Part shown: piece after piece, positions 37,198 to 49,661 of the stretch
Layout of the letters: each line of letters starts with the position of its first letter
Numbering within the stretch: the stretch's first letter is position 1
Origin: Caprimulgus europaeus
Lineage: Eukaryota > Chordata > Aves > Caprimulgiformes > Caprimulgidae
Assembly: GCA_907165065.1 (NCBI GenBank)
Contig: OU015523.1
Coordinates: forward strand, 41,653,702-41,717,701
Length of the DNA: 64,000 nucleotides
Direction: 5' to 3'
Notes under the pieces: model-generated
Told to the model about the DNA's origin: nothing
Databases searched by the model: none
Seen by the model: the letters and a program-made list of their open reading frames with translations, nothing else
Position numbers and translations under genes: made by a program

Positions 37198-37632
37198 TCA
37201 TAGAATAGAATCATAAAATTGTTTAGGTTGGCAAAGACCTTTAGGATCATCAAGTCCAACCATAAACATAACACTGTCAACTCCATCACTAAACCGTGTG
37301 CCTAAGCACCTCATCTACCCATCTTTTAAATACCTCCAGGGATGGTGACTCCACCACCTCCCTGGGCAGCCTGTTCCAATGCTTGGCAACCCTTTCCATG
37401 AAGAAATTTTTCTTAATATCCAATCTAAACCTCCCCTGGCACAACTTGAGCCCATTTCCTTTCGTTCTGTCAGTTGTTACCTGGGAGAAGAGACCAACAC
37501 CCACTTCGCTACACCCTCCTTTCAGGTAGAGAGTGATAAGGTCTCCCCTCAGCCTCCTTTTCTCCAGGTTGAACAACCACAGCTCCCTCAGCCACTCCTC
37601 CTAACACTTGTTTTCCAGGCCCTTCACCAGGT
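37198..37632 (-). mobile_element. CR1 LINE, 5'-truncated, retains end of RT ORF
   Basis: TCATAGAATAGAATCATAAA, then GTTGGCAAAGACCTTTAGGA, CAAGTCCAACCATAAACATA, CACCTCATCTACCCATC and CCTGGGCAGCCTGTTCCAAT: the reverse complement of a CR1 3' end. On the minus strand, 37289-37576 translates to [20 protein letters not shown] and FKRWVDEVL, the typical C-terminal tail of the CR1 ORF2 protein. This fixes the family and the orientation. It is of the same subfamily as the copy at 32514 and antisense to APOO. Confidence 0.95.
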
Positions 37633-40601
37633 CCTAAAGTGAATTTTGGAACAGAAAGAATGGTTACTCTTTCATACTACCGAATAAATTCTTAGGATGT
37701 GTGTGTATATACGGTACTTTAGTACCAGTTGCACATGTCCCATAAACTGAGGTGGTGTAGAAGACCGTTGCAGTATAGCATGAGCAGTGCATTTAAGGAG
37801 AGCTGCTTCTTGCACTTTTAGTGGTTAATTTTGTTTGTTAAAATTATAAGTATGAAACCTTTGTAAAATGTCTGTGCTTCAGTATTATTGAAAATGTGGT
37901 GTTTTCAGTATGTGTAGCTCTGTCATCGCTGATATTTGTGAAGCCAAGGTGGTTCCATTCTTATGCTCCGCTGTTTGTGTGTGTCTTTGTGTACAAATCT
38001 CAAATATTTAAAGCACTTGACTTACTGTTTTTGCTGGTGGCCTTTAAATAATTTCCAAACAATGTAAATAGTGTTGAATAGCAGCAAAACCCACACCTGC
38101 TGTTTATTAATAATGAATTATACTTCTAATTAAAGTATTGGTTTTTATGCCGCTGTTGGGTGTGGGGTTTGGGGGTTTTTGTTGTTTGTTTTTTTTTTTT
38201 ACTGCAGTGGACACTTGTAGAAATGTTAAATAGAAGATGTCAATCTATGCATATATATATTAATGTAAGAAACTTTTTCCATACTCTGAAATTAATTTTT
38301 AGGTACTTGTCTCTGGATGGCTCTCTCTGAAGTTGTGTGTTTTGAGGCTTATTCCAAAAGCCTCCCCCACTGCTAACCTCTTTTGGGTGTAGTATATGCC
38401 ATTGATTTAGTAGTTGCTCTACCAAAGCTGTTTGTAGTTTTAGACTTGTTTGAAATTTAGGCTCACATGAAATATTTGCATTGAATATGGCTGCTGGGGT
38501 AACTGGTAGCTGCAGTTTAAATTTAAACTGCTTTGAAGAAAGTGAATGGAGTCAAGAATGTCTTGACGGCTTCTCTAGCTATATGTTTAATTCTTAAGCG
38601 TTCATAAAATCACAGGCAGGAATATTTTACTGAAAGCATATTTTTCAGAATGAAAATGCATTTCAGATTTTTGCCTTTTCAGTGGCAGAACAGTTTTGCA
38701 GTGAAAAAAGGAAAGAAAGAGAAAATATATTCTGCAGTTGTTAATGGTTAGTGGCATTCATGTTTTTATCTCAGCTAATGAAAGTGTGTGGAAAGTCTTT
38801 GTTTACATAAACATTATTAAAGATTATTCATGTCTTTCCTTGGCTGTGAAGCAGAGCTGATCCAGTCATTGTGGTGTTTCATTATATGTCTATATATATA
38901 TAGTGCTGTAATAATGAGTCCATAAGTACAGATAAGGAAAAACTTCCAGTTTAAGCAAGTTTTTCCGTACCTTTTGATTCATCAGATCCCTTATGTCTTT
39001 CTGAAAAGCAATCCTATGACCTAGTTCTTGTGTGCTGTTTCTCTACATGTAAATGAACGTTTTCAGGAATTCTGACAACTACATCGTCTAGTTTTGAGTC
39101 TGAAGAGTCTCTTGGTTACATTTGATAAACATTCCATCTGCAAAACAGTGGAATAAATTCAAACTGCAAATGCTAATCTGTATACAATGAGCATGTGGTC
39201 TGGATAATTTTAGTGCTATTTTATAACAGTTCTGCAATGGACAGAAACAAAATTTCAGAGCAATTGTTCTGTGGCTTGGTGAGTTGTCATCATAACGGCA
39301 TGAAGGATGTATTGGTGTGACCAAGGCTTCAGCTTCACAAGCAGCTAGGTCAATGTAATGTACCTTTACTATGTCTGAAAAGGAAGAGGCCTTGTTGCCT
39401 TCTCCTTTTTCATCCCCTTTTCCCTGGCCACACAGTTCCTCTGGTGCTTGTCAGACTGTTTCATGGGTAGGTTCAATTTACTAACCCTGCACAAAGCTCT
39501 CCGCTTCTCTTTCAGGATTAATCTTTTGCCAAATTAATGAGGTGAAATGCCTCGTGGTGGAAGCATCCGGCCACCAACGCTAGGGCAAGGTGAGCAGCAG
39601 GACCTCTGGGAACAGATGCCGGGAGCAGAGCCAGACCTCTCCAGCTCGGTGGCCTCAGGCTGTTAGATTTGCTTGTGCTGTAACCTGATAAAACTAAACA
39701 CAGGCAGTTGTACCTCTGCACATGCAGTGACACGGGTGGGAGACATTGAAAGGTTCCCCACTGGAACTGCCGTTTCTGGAGTTAAATGTTGTCGTTAGTA
39801 AGAATGTACATTTGTTGGAAAATGCTTTCTGTGCATTCTTGGTTTGCTGCACATCTAAGGTTTTTATCTTCTGTTTTTTAAGTTAAAGCAGTCTTTCCTG
39901 TTAAGAAATACAATTTAGTGTAGGTCTTGAATGTAGGAAGAATTATATCTGCTTTACTCATGGTGGTTGTGATGTACAACTGGATTGAATCTGGAGTATT
40001 CAAAAACAGTAGAGTATCTGTCACAATATACTGTAGTTCATGTTTCTCACAGAGAAGTAGGAGGCATTTCTAAAGTTTTTAGAAAGCAGGGGTTATGTTT
40101 TGTGTTCTGATACTTTCTACTATAGATTGCATTTTTTTTCCTAAGTCTAAATGCAGACAATAACTGGAAATAAAATGCTGAACTTCTTGGTACTAACTGT
40201 GGAAAAGTGGAGGTATTATGGATGTTCATAAAGTTATTTAAAATATGAACATAATGTTGTGAATATCTATACTAAGAGAGTTGACAAAATTATGTTTGAA
40301 GTGAGAGAAAACAGAAGATCGTTTTCTGAGGTGAAAACTGATGAGATTGACACTTACATCTACTATCTGCTTTAGCAATAGACTTTTCTAAATACCATCT
40401 GAATAATTTAGGTGTTGCATTTGAGTACCTGAGAGCATTAGATTGTACCATTGACTCTGCTTTCTCCTAACTTCTAAGCATCTTAATATATCACTTATTA
40501 ATGTATATGGGGCCATATGCATTGTCTACGTGGGTGTGTTCAAACATAGTGCCATTTTGTTTGAACTTAATGATTTACATCTCTTCCTATAATGTTTCTA
40601 G

Positions 40602-40712
40602 GTAATTCGGCTGGGGGCCACCCCTGTTAGCCTGAGCTTGCTCTCCATCCAGGTTTATGCTGCTGCTTCAGAGAAGGAGACTTCCAAAAAGGAGTTGCTG
40701 AAAATTGAGGAG
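40602..40712 (+). CDS. APOO: APOO coding exon 2 (residues 4-40)
   Basis: Follows TTTCTAG and begins GTA ATT CGG in phase 0, and ends GAG GAG before GTAAAT. It encodes VIRLGATPVSLSLLSIQVYA, the hydrophobic N-terminal segment that aligns with the VIQRSVGPASLSLL... start of human APOO. A polar lysine-rich stretch follows (KETSKKELLKIEE). The hydrophobic segment is thought to act in targeting to mitochondria; earlier literature also proposed a secreted form. Confidence 0.94.
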
Positions 40713-43041
40713 GTAAATATGGTTAGAGCCTTGGTGCTCTTCTGTCTATATGAAATTATTTACAGAATTCTGGGAGATATTCTGTGTTCTTGCCTTTAAA
40801 CTTGCCTCTTTGTTTTCAGTAATAGAGATGTTGATATGATTTTGGCTCTTTTACCTGAGGTTTGCATTTGATGCCCTCTGCTTGATAGTGTCTGGCTTGC
40901 TTGTGTGCAAGATCTTTTTCCTACATTAAAGCCTTCTGTTCTTCATTCAGAAATTGCCTTTTCACATTTACTTTTGGTTATATTTCAAATACACAGGAAG
41001 ATTTTCTTTGCTTTTTATCCAGGTAACAATATGTGGTTTTTATTACAAGTACTGTTGGCAAATTCTAATAAAATTTCATTTGTGTTCTCCAGTAAAATAG
41101 CAAATTAAAAAAATATTTCTAAAAATACAGTAATTCTTTTTTTACAGGCAAGATTCTTGTCTGGCAATGCTTTGAGTGAGATATTGTAGCTTACAGAGTT
41201 CTATCAGTTTTCCTTTCTTCACAGCGTTCAGACCCAAGAAACAACCAATACGACAAGTAGTGATAATAAAAACCTGTTACTTTATTGTTTCTCTGAGATG
41301 TTACAAATCTCTTGATTATATCACAAGCAGAGCTTGAAAACACCCTGCCTGTCAAAACTGTAGACTCACCAGCATAGTTGTGTAGGCTTTTAACAGTCTC
41401 CAACATTAAAAAGATAAATTTTTGTAGTTCATGACTAAACGCAGCTTTATATCTGTGAGAGTTTGTAGTGGTTTAAACACTTCAGTGCTTCAGTGTAAGC
41501 CAAAGTGTTGTTACATGAGCAGTGAAACTAATGGAAAGTCTTATTTTTGTGTGTACTTAAGCCTTTTGGATGTGTCTGAACTGATGGGCAGTTCACTTGC
41601 ATAGGAGAGGATCAGTAGTTGAAGCAGTCTCCTGGCTTCACCCCGGTGAAGAAACCGTAGCTTGGGCTGTCGCGCGCCCTGCGCCGCCGCTGGCATGAGT
41701 CAGTAAGGAGGCAGCAGTTTGAAGTTACATAGGTGCTCAATAATTGGCTTGCCCATCAGCTTCACCAAATGTGTGAGCTGTGGAGTTTTGGCTGCCTTTC
41801 TTGGGATTCACAGAGTGTGTTAGTTTGGATCTCTGCTCTGTCAGCTGCCTAGTTTTATAAAATGTGTGGGAATTGCCTTATCTCTGAGGCTTATGTCCCT
41901 GTGCCATACATGGCTTTAGATGTCTAACAAGGTCCAAGTTAAACTGATTGTGACTGTGATTCCCAGAGATGACTGAATTTCCTCAGGAAATGAAACTTAA
42001 ATGCTTGTCTTTCAAAGTATTATGGGAAATCCAGCTGCACGAGTTATCCAATTATTTGACAATTCTGTGTAAAATTCTATGTTTTGTTATGGTTAGCAGC
42101 TTTTATTATTGTGATAGAGATACAGTTGTTTTCCGGCTTATCTTGAAAAGAGGGCTAGCTACACTATGATGCAACAATACATGTAAACATCAGTTTATGA
42201 ATAATACCAAATGTAGTATACATATGGTGTATAAAATATAAGCTCTTTATACTAAACAACAGAGTAATGTATAAACTGCTAGGAATTTTAAAAGGTTTTG
42301 TTTGATCTCAACATTGCTATTCATCTTCAACAATATAGACTGGCCTTTTTTTAAGGGAATAAAATTTAAAATATGTTTAGGTAATTGTAATAAATACATT
42401 GTGATGTTACACCCTAAATGTGGTGGTTTGGTATTTACTACGTGAAGATGCCCATTACTCTTCAGGTGGATGCTACAGTTCCTATTTGCACAGCCTCACG
42501 GTGCTGTGAGTGCTGTCAGTTGCTGATGTGGTTAATGACGGCAACACTGGGATGTGGTACCATTTTCCTGCTCAGTAACAAAGAGACAAATTTGTATCGG
42601 ATGTTACCTCTGTTAGAGGCGGCTTAGACTCTTTAATGATGGCTTGTGCAAATATAGAAAATGATTGATTGTGATTTCAGAGTTGTAGCACATTTGCTAT
42701 GTTAACTGGGAACCAGAAGTGCTGATTAAGACCAGAAACATTTTTCACAATAATGTTTTGTGTTCTTATTAAACTAGTTTAATATTAATTTATAACCTGT
42801 GACTTGGATCATGTAGCAGCTATGGATGAATTGCATAGCAATTAGAAGTCATGTTCATAATAATATATCATTAAGCTTTGCTCATAATGATTGTCTCACA
42901 GCTGTGCCTGAAGTTTTATTATGCATTGTTTACGTAGTAAGCACCCTGTTAGGTGTTCTCTGGTTAGACTGTTCATGCCCTGAAGACCTACTTACACAAT
43001 TGCACCTTTGTTTTTAACCTCTTGTTTGCTAATATTCACAG
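40713..43041 (+). other. APOO: APOO intron 2
   Basis: About 2.3 kb of AT-rich intron ending AATATTCACAG. It contains an isolated CpG-dense pocket at 41668-41692 next to an AP-1 consensus. Otherwise nothing is recognised. Confidence 0.9.
41696..41702. promoter_or_regulatory. AP-1-type site TGAGTCA beside intronic CpG pocket
   Basis: TGAGTCA is the canonical AP-1 core. It directly follows a short CpG-rich stretch (TCGCGCGCCCTGCGCCGCCG from about 41670) that stands out in AT-rich intron 2. Regulatory use is only suggested by motif and composition. Confidence 0.3.
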
Positions 43042-43161
43042 CTGTCACTCTACTCCTCTCCAGCTCGTGAGACTAAATATGTGGAGAATCCACAAACCCA
43101 ATTGGAAGAGGGGGTTTCACGTTTGCGGCATATTATGGAGCCATACACAGCCTGGTGTCAG
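43042..43161 (+). CDS. APOO: APOO coding exon 3 (residues 41-80)
   Basis: Begins CTG TCA CTC TAC TCC after CACAG and ends TGG TGT CAG before GTATAAAGG, phase 0 at both ends. It encodes [20 protein letters not shown] and ends [12 protein letters not shown]. The human counterpart is [20 protein letters not shown] ending EPYTTWCQ. This soluble segment precedes the membrane part; helical heptad-like spacing is possible, but not certain. Confidence 0.95.
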
Positions 43162-45815
43162 GTATAAAGGTTTTATATCACATCTGGTAGTGGTTCGGTG
43201 GTGAGGGTTGAGCTGGGATTTTGGTTTTAGATACAGAATTAATAGGTAGCAGCACACTAAAGGGTTAGTATCTGAACAAGCATTTTTCCAAAATGCTGCA
43301 TGACTTAAAATTTGCCACAGTTCAGGTTGTAGTATTTATCCCCTCTGCATAAAAAAATAGATGTTTTTTTCTACTAATTTGCTGAACTAAACTCTTCCTT
43401 TTCTACATTTTTTATCTGTCCAAAGTAAGTAAAAGCGAGTTAAGTAAAGCTTAGAATTGTTATCTGAAGTAACCTTTAAGCTTAAAGATACTTAGGGATA
43501 TCTGGATTTGCTACTGTCCTGTGACTGAAGAAGACAGGAGAGTGATTAAATTTGCATTTTCCATGCTCAAGGAGAATGCCATAAATTATCAAGCAGTGTG
43601 TTTTGGAGCAGTGATGACAAGTTGTCCTCACTGCAACTGTGACACAGTGCAATTTTGTAGAAAATAGATCAGTATTTGCTGAGAAAATCCCAGTCTGCTT
43701 CTCAGTGGCAAACCTGGCCCCTAGACCTTACCCCAAAACTTTATTTTATATTTTATTAGGCAGCATGTTTATACTAAGCAGTCATTAAATAGAAAAATAG
43801 TCTTTAGAGCATAGAGGACAACCAAGATCTTTGTAATCAAGGCCTAAATTATTGATTTTAGACTGGAGTCATATAATGGCTTTCTTGCTGTTATTGACCC
43901 AGCATATCTTGAGGGTTACTTTTGAAGCAAGGGCATCCTTGTCATCTGGTTGCCTCTTGGCAACTTTAGGTGATTCTCTGCTTTCCACTCTGGCTGTTGT
44001 GAATCCTCTTTTTAAGCTGTAGCCTGGTTTTCCAGTTCTCCGTAGAAAGCCAAGCTGTTCAGGCTAGGGTGTCCTTTCGGTCCAGAAGTTCTGTGTTGTG
44101 GTACTAACCTTTAACAGTACTGAAACACTTTTTCAGAAATACTCGGGGTTACTCTGTCTAGTGATGTCTCTCTAAAGTGCCACCAGCAGGAGTACTGACT
44201 TCAGTTTTGAAGGAGAAGGAGAATTTTCCAGAGAATAGTTAGAGCTCTGAGTTGATAAGCACATGGGTTCTGTTTGGTTTCCTGTGGTAACCTTAACAGG
44301 GAATTAAATTGGAGATAAGGTTAGTTGCCCACTTGGGCTGCCTGCAGGTAAGCCTTGAGCAGTGCTTTATGTCTCGCTGGCTTGTTTTCTTCCTATCTGC
44401 TTTATTTTTTGCCTGCGTGGTGATCGTTTACATAAGATGTGCTCTTCTGCTCACACACAACGAGCCATTTCCTGGCAGTGGTTTACTGACTCATTTTATG
44501 AAGTGGGCATGTAAACTTTATGGGTTTGGGGTCATCTTTTTTTGCTTAACTGTAGTCAGAGATGGTTTTGGTTTTACGCCACCCCCACCTCTGTTAAAGA
44601 AAATAACATTTTAAGTGGGTCTCAGTTGTCTTTAAAATTAAAAATGTAACCTAGAATAATGAGAATAGATTTGGTTTATGTTTGTATATCCATTTTAATT
44701 TTTCAAAATTGCTTGCTTAACTGTAGTGGAAAGTCCATTCAAAACACGTGTAGAAATAAGAGAGTTATGTGTGGGCTGTGACAGAAGATCAGAGTTACTT
44801 AGTCTCTGGGGCCTTTTTTCATTGGCTTTTAGTCAGACCAACATCCAGAGTTATGTTGTGTGTCTCATGCTAGCACTTTTTATTTTTATTATGTGGGTTT
44901 TTTTTAAGTCACTCTTGCTGGTGAGGAAATGAAATTCTGAAGATATTATCCCCCATGCAGTATCCTAAACAAATGCTTTCACTTCTGCACAGATACAGCT
45001 CAAGTGATATTGCAAGATCATTCCCTGCTTTAGCTTTGGGCATACATGTTTCTGAATTTGTTCCCTAACTGACAGACAGTCTTAACACTGTCTCTCCAAA
45101 GGATTATTAGCATAATAACAATTAGCAGAGTTGCTCTTACTGAGATTTTTTTTTTCTACTTTGATGAAAGGCACTGTGAATTCTTTTAATTCCTGCATAT
45201 TTACAGTCTGAGGGGAAAAAAAAACCCTGGAACTAGTTTGTGGTGTTGATGCAGTGCTCTTTGATTTACTTTGCACATTGGTTGGACATCTTATTTTCCA
45301 AGTCACTTCAAAAATGCAGCTTTGTTAGCCTAAGATAAGTCTCTTGGAAAGTGGAATTTATCACCTTGCTGAATGAGTCATGTAGCCCTGTGAAGTGCTA
45401 GGAGGGAGTTTATTACAGTGTTTTACTTCCTTCCTTTGCATCAAGTGTTTTTGCGATACCTGTGTACACCGAGAAACTTCAGATAATCCTGAGTTTCAGC
45501 TACCTCATCAGGAACTCAGTTAAATATTGAAGTTGACTTTCGTGTTTTGAGGTATTGTATTTCACCTGTGTGCAAAGACTACTTTGAGAAAAAGCTGTAT
45601 GTTATACCAAATGTAGAGTTGAGCAAGCATAGCCCTGAAAGTGAAGGGTGGAAGTGGGAATAAAAATAAGTTATTTTAGGGACCCAACACCTTTTATTAA
45701 ACTTTTTTTTTATTATTATTTTTTAATTTTCTTTGTCAGGTCAGTCACAATCTGTGGTTACTACTGTACTTACTTGGTATCTGTTTACTGTTGTTCTCTT
45801 TTCTTTTTTTTATAG
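43162..45815 (+). other. APOO: APOO intron 3
   Basis: About 2.65 kb, AT-rich, closing with a strong pyrimidine tract and TATAG. No repeats or exons recognised. Confidence 0.9.
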
Positions 45816-45870
45816 GATCTTTACACCAAAGCTGTGCCCAAATTAGAAAAAGCTGTTGAGCATGGTAGAG
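45816..45870 (+). CDS. APOO: APOO coding exon 4 (residues 81-98 plus first base of 99)
   Basis: A 55-base exon after TTTTATAG, reading DLYTKAVPKLEKAVEHGR and ending with a lone G before GTAAAT (phase 1). It corresponds to human ETYSQTKPKMQSLVQWGLD. The sequence has drifted, but length and phase are kept. Confidence 0.9.
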
Positions 45871-46916
45871 GTAAATCACTGTAGTTTTCTTAAGTAGCGA
45901 TTTAAAATACAAGACAGTACTAAAACTTCTGGTAAAAGGGAGTTCCACTAAGCATCATTATATATATCTTTTCTAATGCATTGAAGAATACTTTATTTAC
46001 ACTGTATATCTGTTTAAAGTTCCTTTGTAGGTCATTATGACACTGCATTTCTAAACAATTGAACTTTGAGACCTACATCTATATCAACCAATGTAATGAA
46101 AAATTACAATTATGCAGGAAAAGAAGGAAAAAAACCTCACAATTTATTCCCAGTTGGTAGTATTTGCTTGACCCAGCCTCGTAACTGAAGCTTCCTGCAA
46201 TGCTTATTGTCGCAAGTGTTAGGTCTTTTGTTTGCAGTGTTTAACCTTTTCATTTTGGTTGACTTCTGTGGATCTCCTAAAATTTTTTGACTTAATCCAA
46301 AATCAGTATTTATTTTTGTTTTGGAAGCATCCTTTCATACTTAGGCCCATCAGGACTGAGCATGGAGGCTATTTAGAGCTCATTTCAGATACTGTGCCGC
46401 TCTTCCATAAACTCTTAACAGTCTCAGTCTTTTGAACTCGTTTGTGTGGAAGGTTTTTCATAGTTTTCCATTCCACCATCAGACTCCTGTCTTGGAGTGA
46501 GCTTTGTTTATGTTGTGTCTTTCCTTTGTTCTGCGATTTGTTTTTTGTACAGTGTTTTACTAAAACTAATTCTTGTTAACATGTAAATGTAAGAATGCAT
46601 TTTGCAAAGGTTTTTAATTTGAAAAAGATGTAATTGAGATGCAAAAGAGCAAAACAAAACAGATGGCCCAGAAGCAAAGGCAAAAGCTTCTATGAAAATT
46701 GGTAAATACAATACGATGTTCAGTTTCATTCATGTGACACTAGAGAAGATCTCAAAGGCTTTGAATTTTATGCCAGCAGATCTAAAATGTGCATGATAGT
46801 TAAATGTGTTTTGATAACTCCATGTTTTGTAACAGTTGCCAGCATGTATTGGTGATTCCTTATCACAAAACCACTTTCACATTGCATTAAAGCACTTTGT
46901 TCTGACTTCTTTTCAG
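45871..46916 (+). other. APOO: APOO intron 4
   Basis: About 1.05 kb, AT-rich, ending CTTTTCAG. A second AG two bases on (46917-46918) would bring an immediate stop if used, so 46915-46916 is the acceptor. Nothing else is seen. Confidence 0.9.
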
Positions 46917-47012
46917 AGGGCTATGAATTTCTCCAAAAACCCCCTGCTGGATTTTATCCAAGGCTTGGTGTGATAGGTTTTGCTGGAGTTGTTGGATTGT
47001 TTCTTGCTAGAG
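46917..47012 (+). CDS. APOO: APOO coding exon 5 (residues 99-130 plus first base of 131): first membrane segment
   Basis: Completes codon 99 (GAG) and reads [18 protein letters not shown] then [14 protein letters not shown]. The glycine-spaced run at residues 116-125 ([10 protein letters not shown]) is the first predicted inner-membrane helix, with the close-packing glycine pattern shared by MICOS family members. It ends AGA G before GTAAGT, an excellent donor. Confidence 0.96.
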
Positions 47013-49569
47013 GTAAGTGGGCACCTTTTGAACTGCTTATGTTATGATTTGGGATAAATAATTTATTTGTAGTTTTTTGCACACTAATTTTTAATTGTGA
47101 TGCATGAGATCTGACTTAACTGTACAAGCATGTTTCTCCAATTACAAAGAAACTTCATGTAAAAGGTGTGTAATAACCATCAATTACTGTTCATGAATAA
47201 TGTATTTGTTATTGGAATCTAGTCTTTGATCTTTTCCAGTTCTAGCTTATAGCAAAAGTAGGAAGTAATTTTTCTTTTTTAGCCTAAAAAGTTCTTGATC
47301 ACATATGTCACTGTAGAAAACTACAGAGGAATAAATTGCAGTAAAATACAGAGGTTCCTGAACTGATACATGTACAATTAGTTGAATAATCCATTTCTTT
47401 CAAAAAATTGTGTGTCCAGACACAGAGCTGCTGCAGATGGTAATATTCAGCAAAAATACCTGTGAAATCTGGATGTACTATAAATACATGCATGTTTTGT
47501 GCTATAGAAATGTGATACAGTTAATTTTATCACACTAGCTAAAAAAGCTAACATGTTTATACTTTCGTAAAATTAAATGTTATTTTTAAAAAGTTTAATT
47601 GTGAAAAAGTTTTGTGTTTGTATTGAAATATTATTAATACAGTGAAATGAAGTAACGCAAGAAGAGACTTGTAGGTAACGGAACTGTGAAGCTCTAGAAT
47701 TTAAATGCTAGTGAGGACTTGTTTTGGATAAAAATACACTTTTGTGGGGCCTGCACGTGTTGAACAAACCGTGTGTACTCGGTTATGTAGACATGGAAAG
47801 CATTTGGTGAATCTATGCGCTTATATGCACACTGTTCAAAATATTTAATTTTCCAGTGAAGATGATGCAAGCAGCACTTTTTTTTCCTTCTAGCATTTTT
47901 TAAAACGAAAACAAAGTTTTCCAACTTTACCCATTTGAAGTTCTTTCTCTTCAAATTCCTGCTTCTTGAGTGATGTGATTATGAATGAGATCAGCTTTCG
48001 GCCTTTACGACTGTAGCGAAATTGGAGAGGAGAGGAGGGAGGTGCAGTCTTGGGGCTGGATCTGAAAGATTAGAGGGTCCTAAGTTTAATAACAATAAAA
48101 ATCCTTCATAATACAAGTGTCTGAAGATATAGCTGCCCACTAAGCAGAAAGTACAGTATTTGGAGTTTAATCATGTGAATATTGTGCTGTCATCCAGCTT
48201 CATTTAAAATAATTGTTGAAAAATAATTCTGACCTTGTTGAGTAGTACTAGAATGGATAGGGGAGTGCTCCTAAACTTCCCTCTAATGGGTATCTCCAGC
48301 AGGTAGCGGCCTGCTGGAAGGCATTAGTGTCTTCAACTATTACATTTATTCCTAAAGTGGTATTCTAAGCACACTGATAACCTATCACTAGTGAAGATTT
48401 TCCCATTCCCAGAAATTACAATAAATGTGTAATTTTCTGGTTGTAAAGATAAAATGAAGCTTGCCCTTTCTGTGCTTTCTTACAGCTGATTGCTACCAAG
48501 TTCCCCCGTCACAAGACTAGCAATATCACTTTATGAATGTGTCTTGTTTACTGCTAAGTTTCTCGTCTCATCATGAGCATATGTTAGTGGAAGCACTAAA
48601 CACTTCTAATATGCATTTCCTCTTCAAAATTCGTTATTCCTTTCTTAGAAGCACGTGTGGCTTTGCGTACAGGACAGGCTGTTCTATGAGGAACAGAGCT
48701 ACTGCGTCATGACTCCTGTATGTCTGTTCTATGACCTTCTTGTCTCCTGTACTGCTTGCTGTTCTCCTTTACCTGCCCCCTTCTGTGTTCCTTTCTAACT
48801 AGATAAACTGCAGCATGCCCTCTAACCGATTCAGTGATGCGTACTGTCACTGGCCAGCCAGGTTACGCAACCTGTGGCCAGCTGTGATAAGAGGAGGAAC
48901 TTTTCAGGCAGTTAAATTATTTTAGACTTGAATAATTGAATAGAGAGTTCAAATTGATTAAAATATTCAAAATTTAGCTGAGGACTGAGCAATAGGCATA
49001 CAGCACAATTATAAGTACTTTAGTTTAAAAGTACTTTCAAGTGCTTTGTCAATTGCTATAGTGAATCAAGAAAAATTACTCATACGAGCAGTTGTGGAAG
49101 AATCAATATTTGTGAGTCATGGTAACTTTGTACTGGAATGTCTCTTATTCTGCTTGATGTATCAAGAGTGCTCTCCTAACCTTTCTTTACCTGAGTTTTT
49201 CCCTTTAGCTTGGAAAAGAGTATCAGTTGGTAAAATTCTCTTAAATCTCACTCAACTGTGGCTTTTACTTCATTATTCAGTACTGAAATAAATTACTTAT
49301 TACTACAGTAAATATAGTTGTAAAGTAATTTCACTATGGAAAGACATTAATAAAACTATTCTCTTAAAAAGGTTAAGAGAATAATTACTGATCAGAGTAA
49401 TAATGTTTCTGAAGAAACCAGTAGGGCTGAATGGAAAATATGCTAAACTGTATTTAATAAAATTATTTTGATTATAAATAAAAGGGTAAGGCCATTCAGG
49501 TGTCTTGGTTAACATACACTCTAACAATGTTTTGGGGTTTTTTTTGGGTTTTTTTGTGTTATGAAACAG
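47013..49569 (+). other. APOO: APOO intron 5
   Basis: About 2.55 kb, AT-rich, ending GAAACAG. It includes an imperfect inverted repeat at 48851-48880. No exons or transposons recognised. Confidence 0.9.
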
Positions 49570-49661
49570 GATCTAAAATAAAGAAGTTAGTGTATCCTGC
49601 AAGTCTCATGGGTATTGGTGCCTCCATGTATTACCCTCAGCAAGCAGTTGCTATTGCAAAG
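49570..49661 (+). CDS. APOO: APOO coding exon 6 (residues 131-161): basic loop and second membrane segment
   Basis: Completes GGA (G131) and reads [20 protein letters not shown] then [11 protein letters not shown], ending before GTCAGTG in phase 0. Human APOO has [20 protein letters not shown] then YYPQQAIVFAQ. The basic loop SKIKK between the two membrane helices is the most diagnostic match. The PQQA motif follows in helix two. Confidence 0.97.

Larger units (their letters stand above)
34808..40601 (+). other. APOO: APOO intron 1
   Basis: About 5.8 kb. The first 350 bases are CpG-island DNA with G-rich runs (for example 34892-34917) that could form G-quadruplexes. Beyond that it is AT-rich, with two minus-strand CR1 copies (35317-35737 and 37198-37632) and an AT-rich inverted repeat right beside the first. 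It ends TTTCTAG. No other exon is seen. Open frames at 34765-35191 are products of the GC-rich composition. Confidence 0.85.

Noticed and set aside
37289-37642. Open frames of 77-95 codons as possible genes
   Set aside because: The minus-strand frame is the tail of the CR1 reverse transcriptase ORF, and the + frames are its shadows. The same holds for frames at 32444-32826, 35408-35623, 53829-54407 and 61747-62112.
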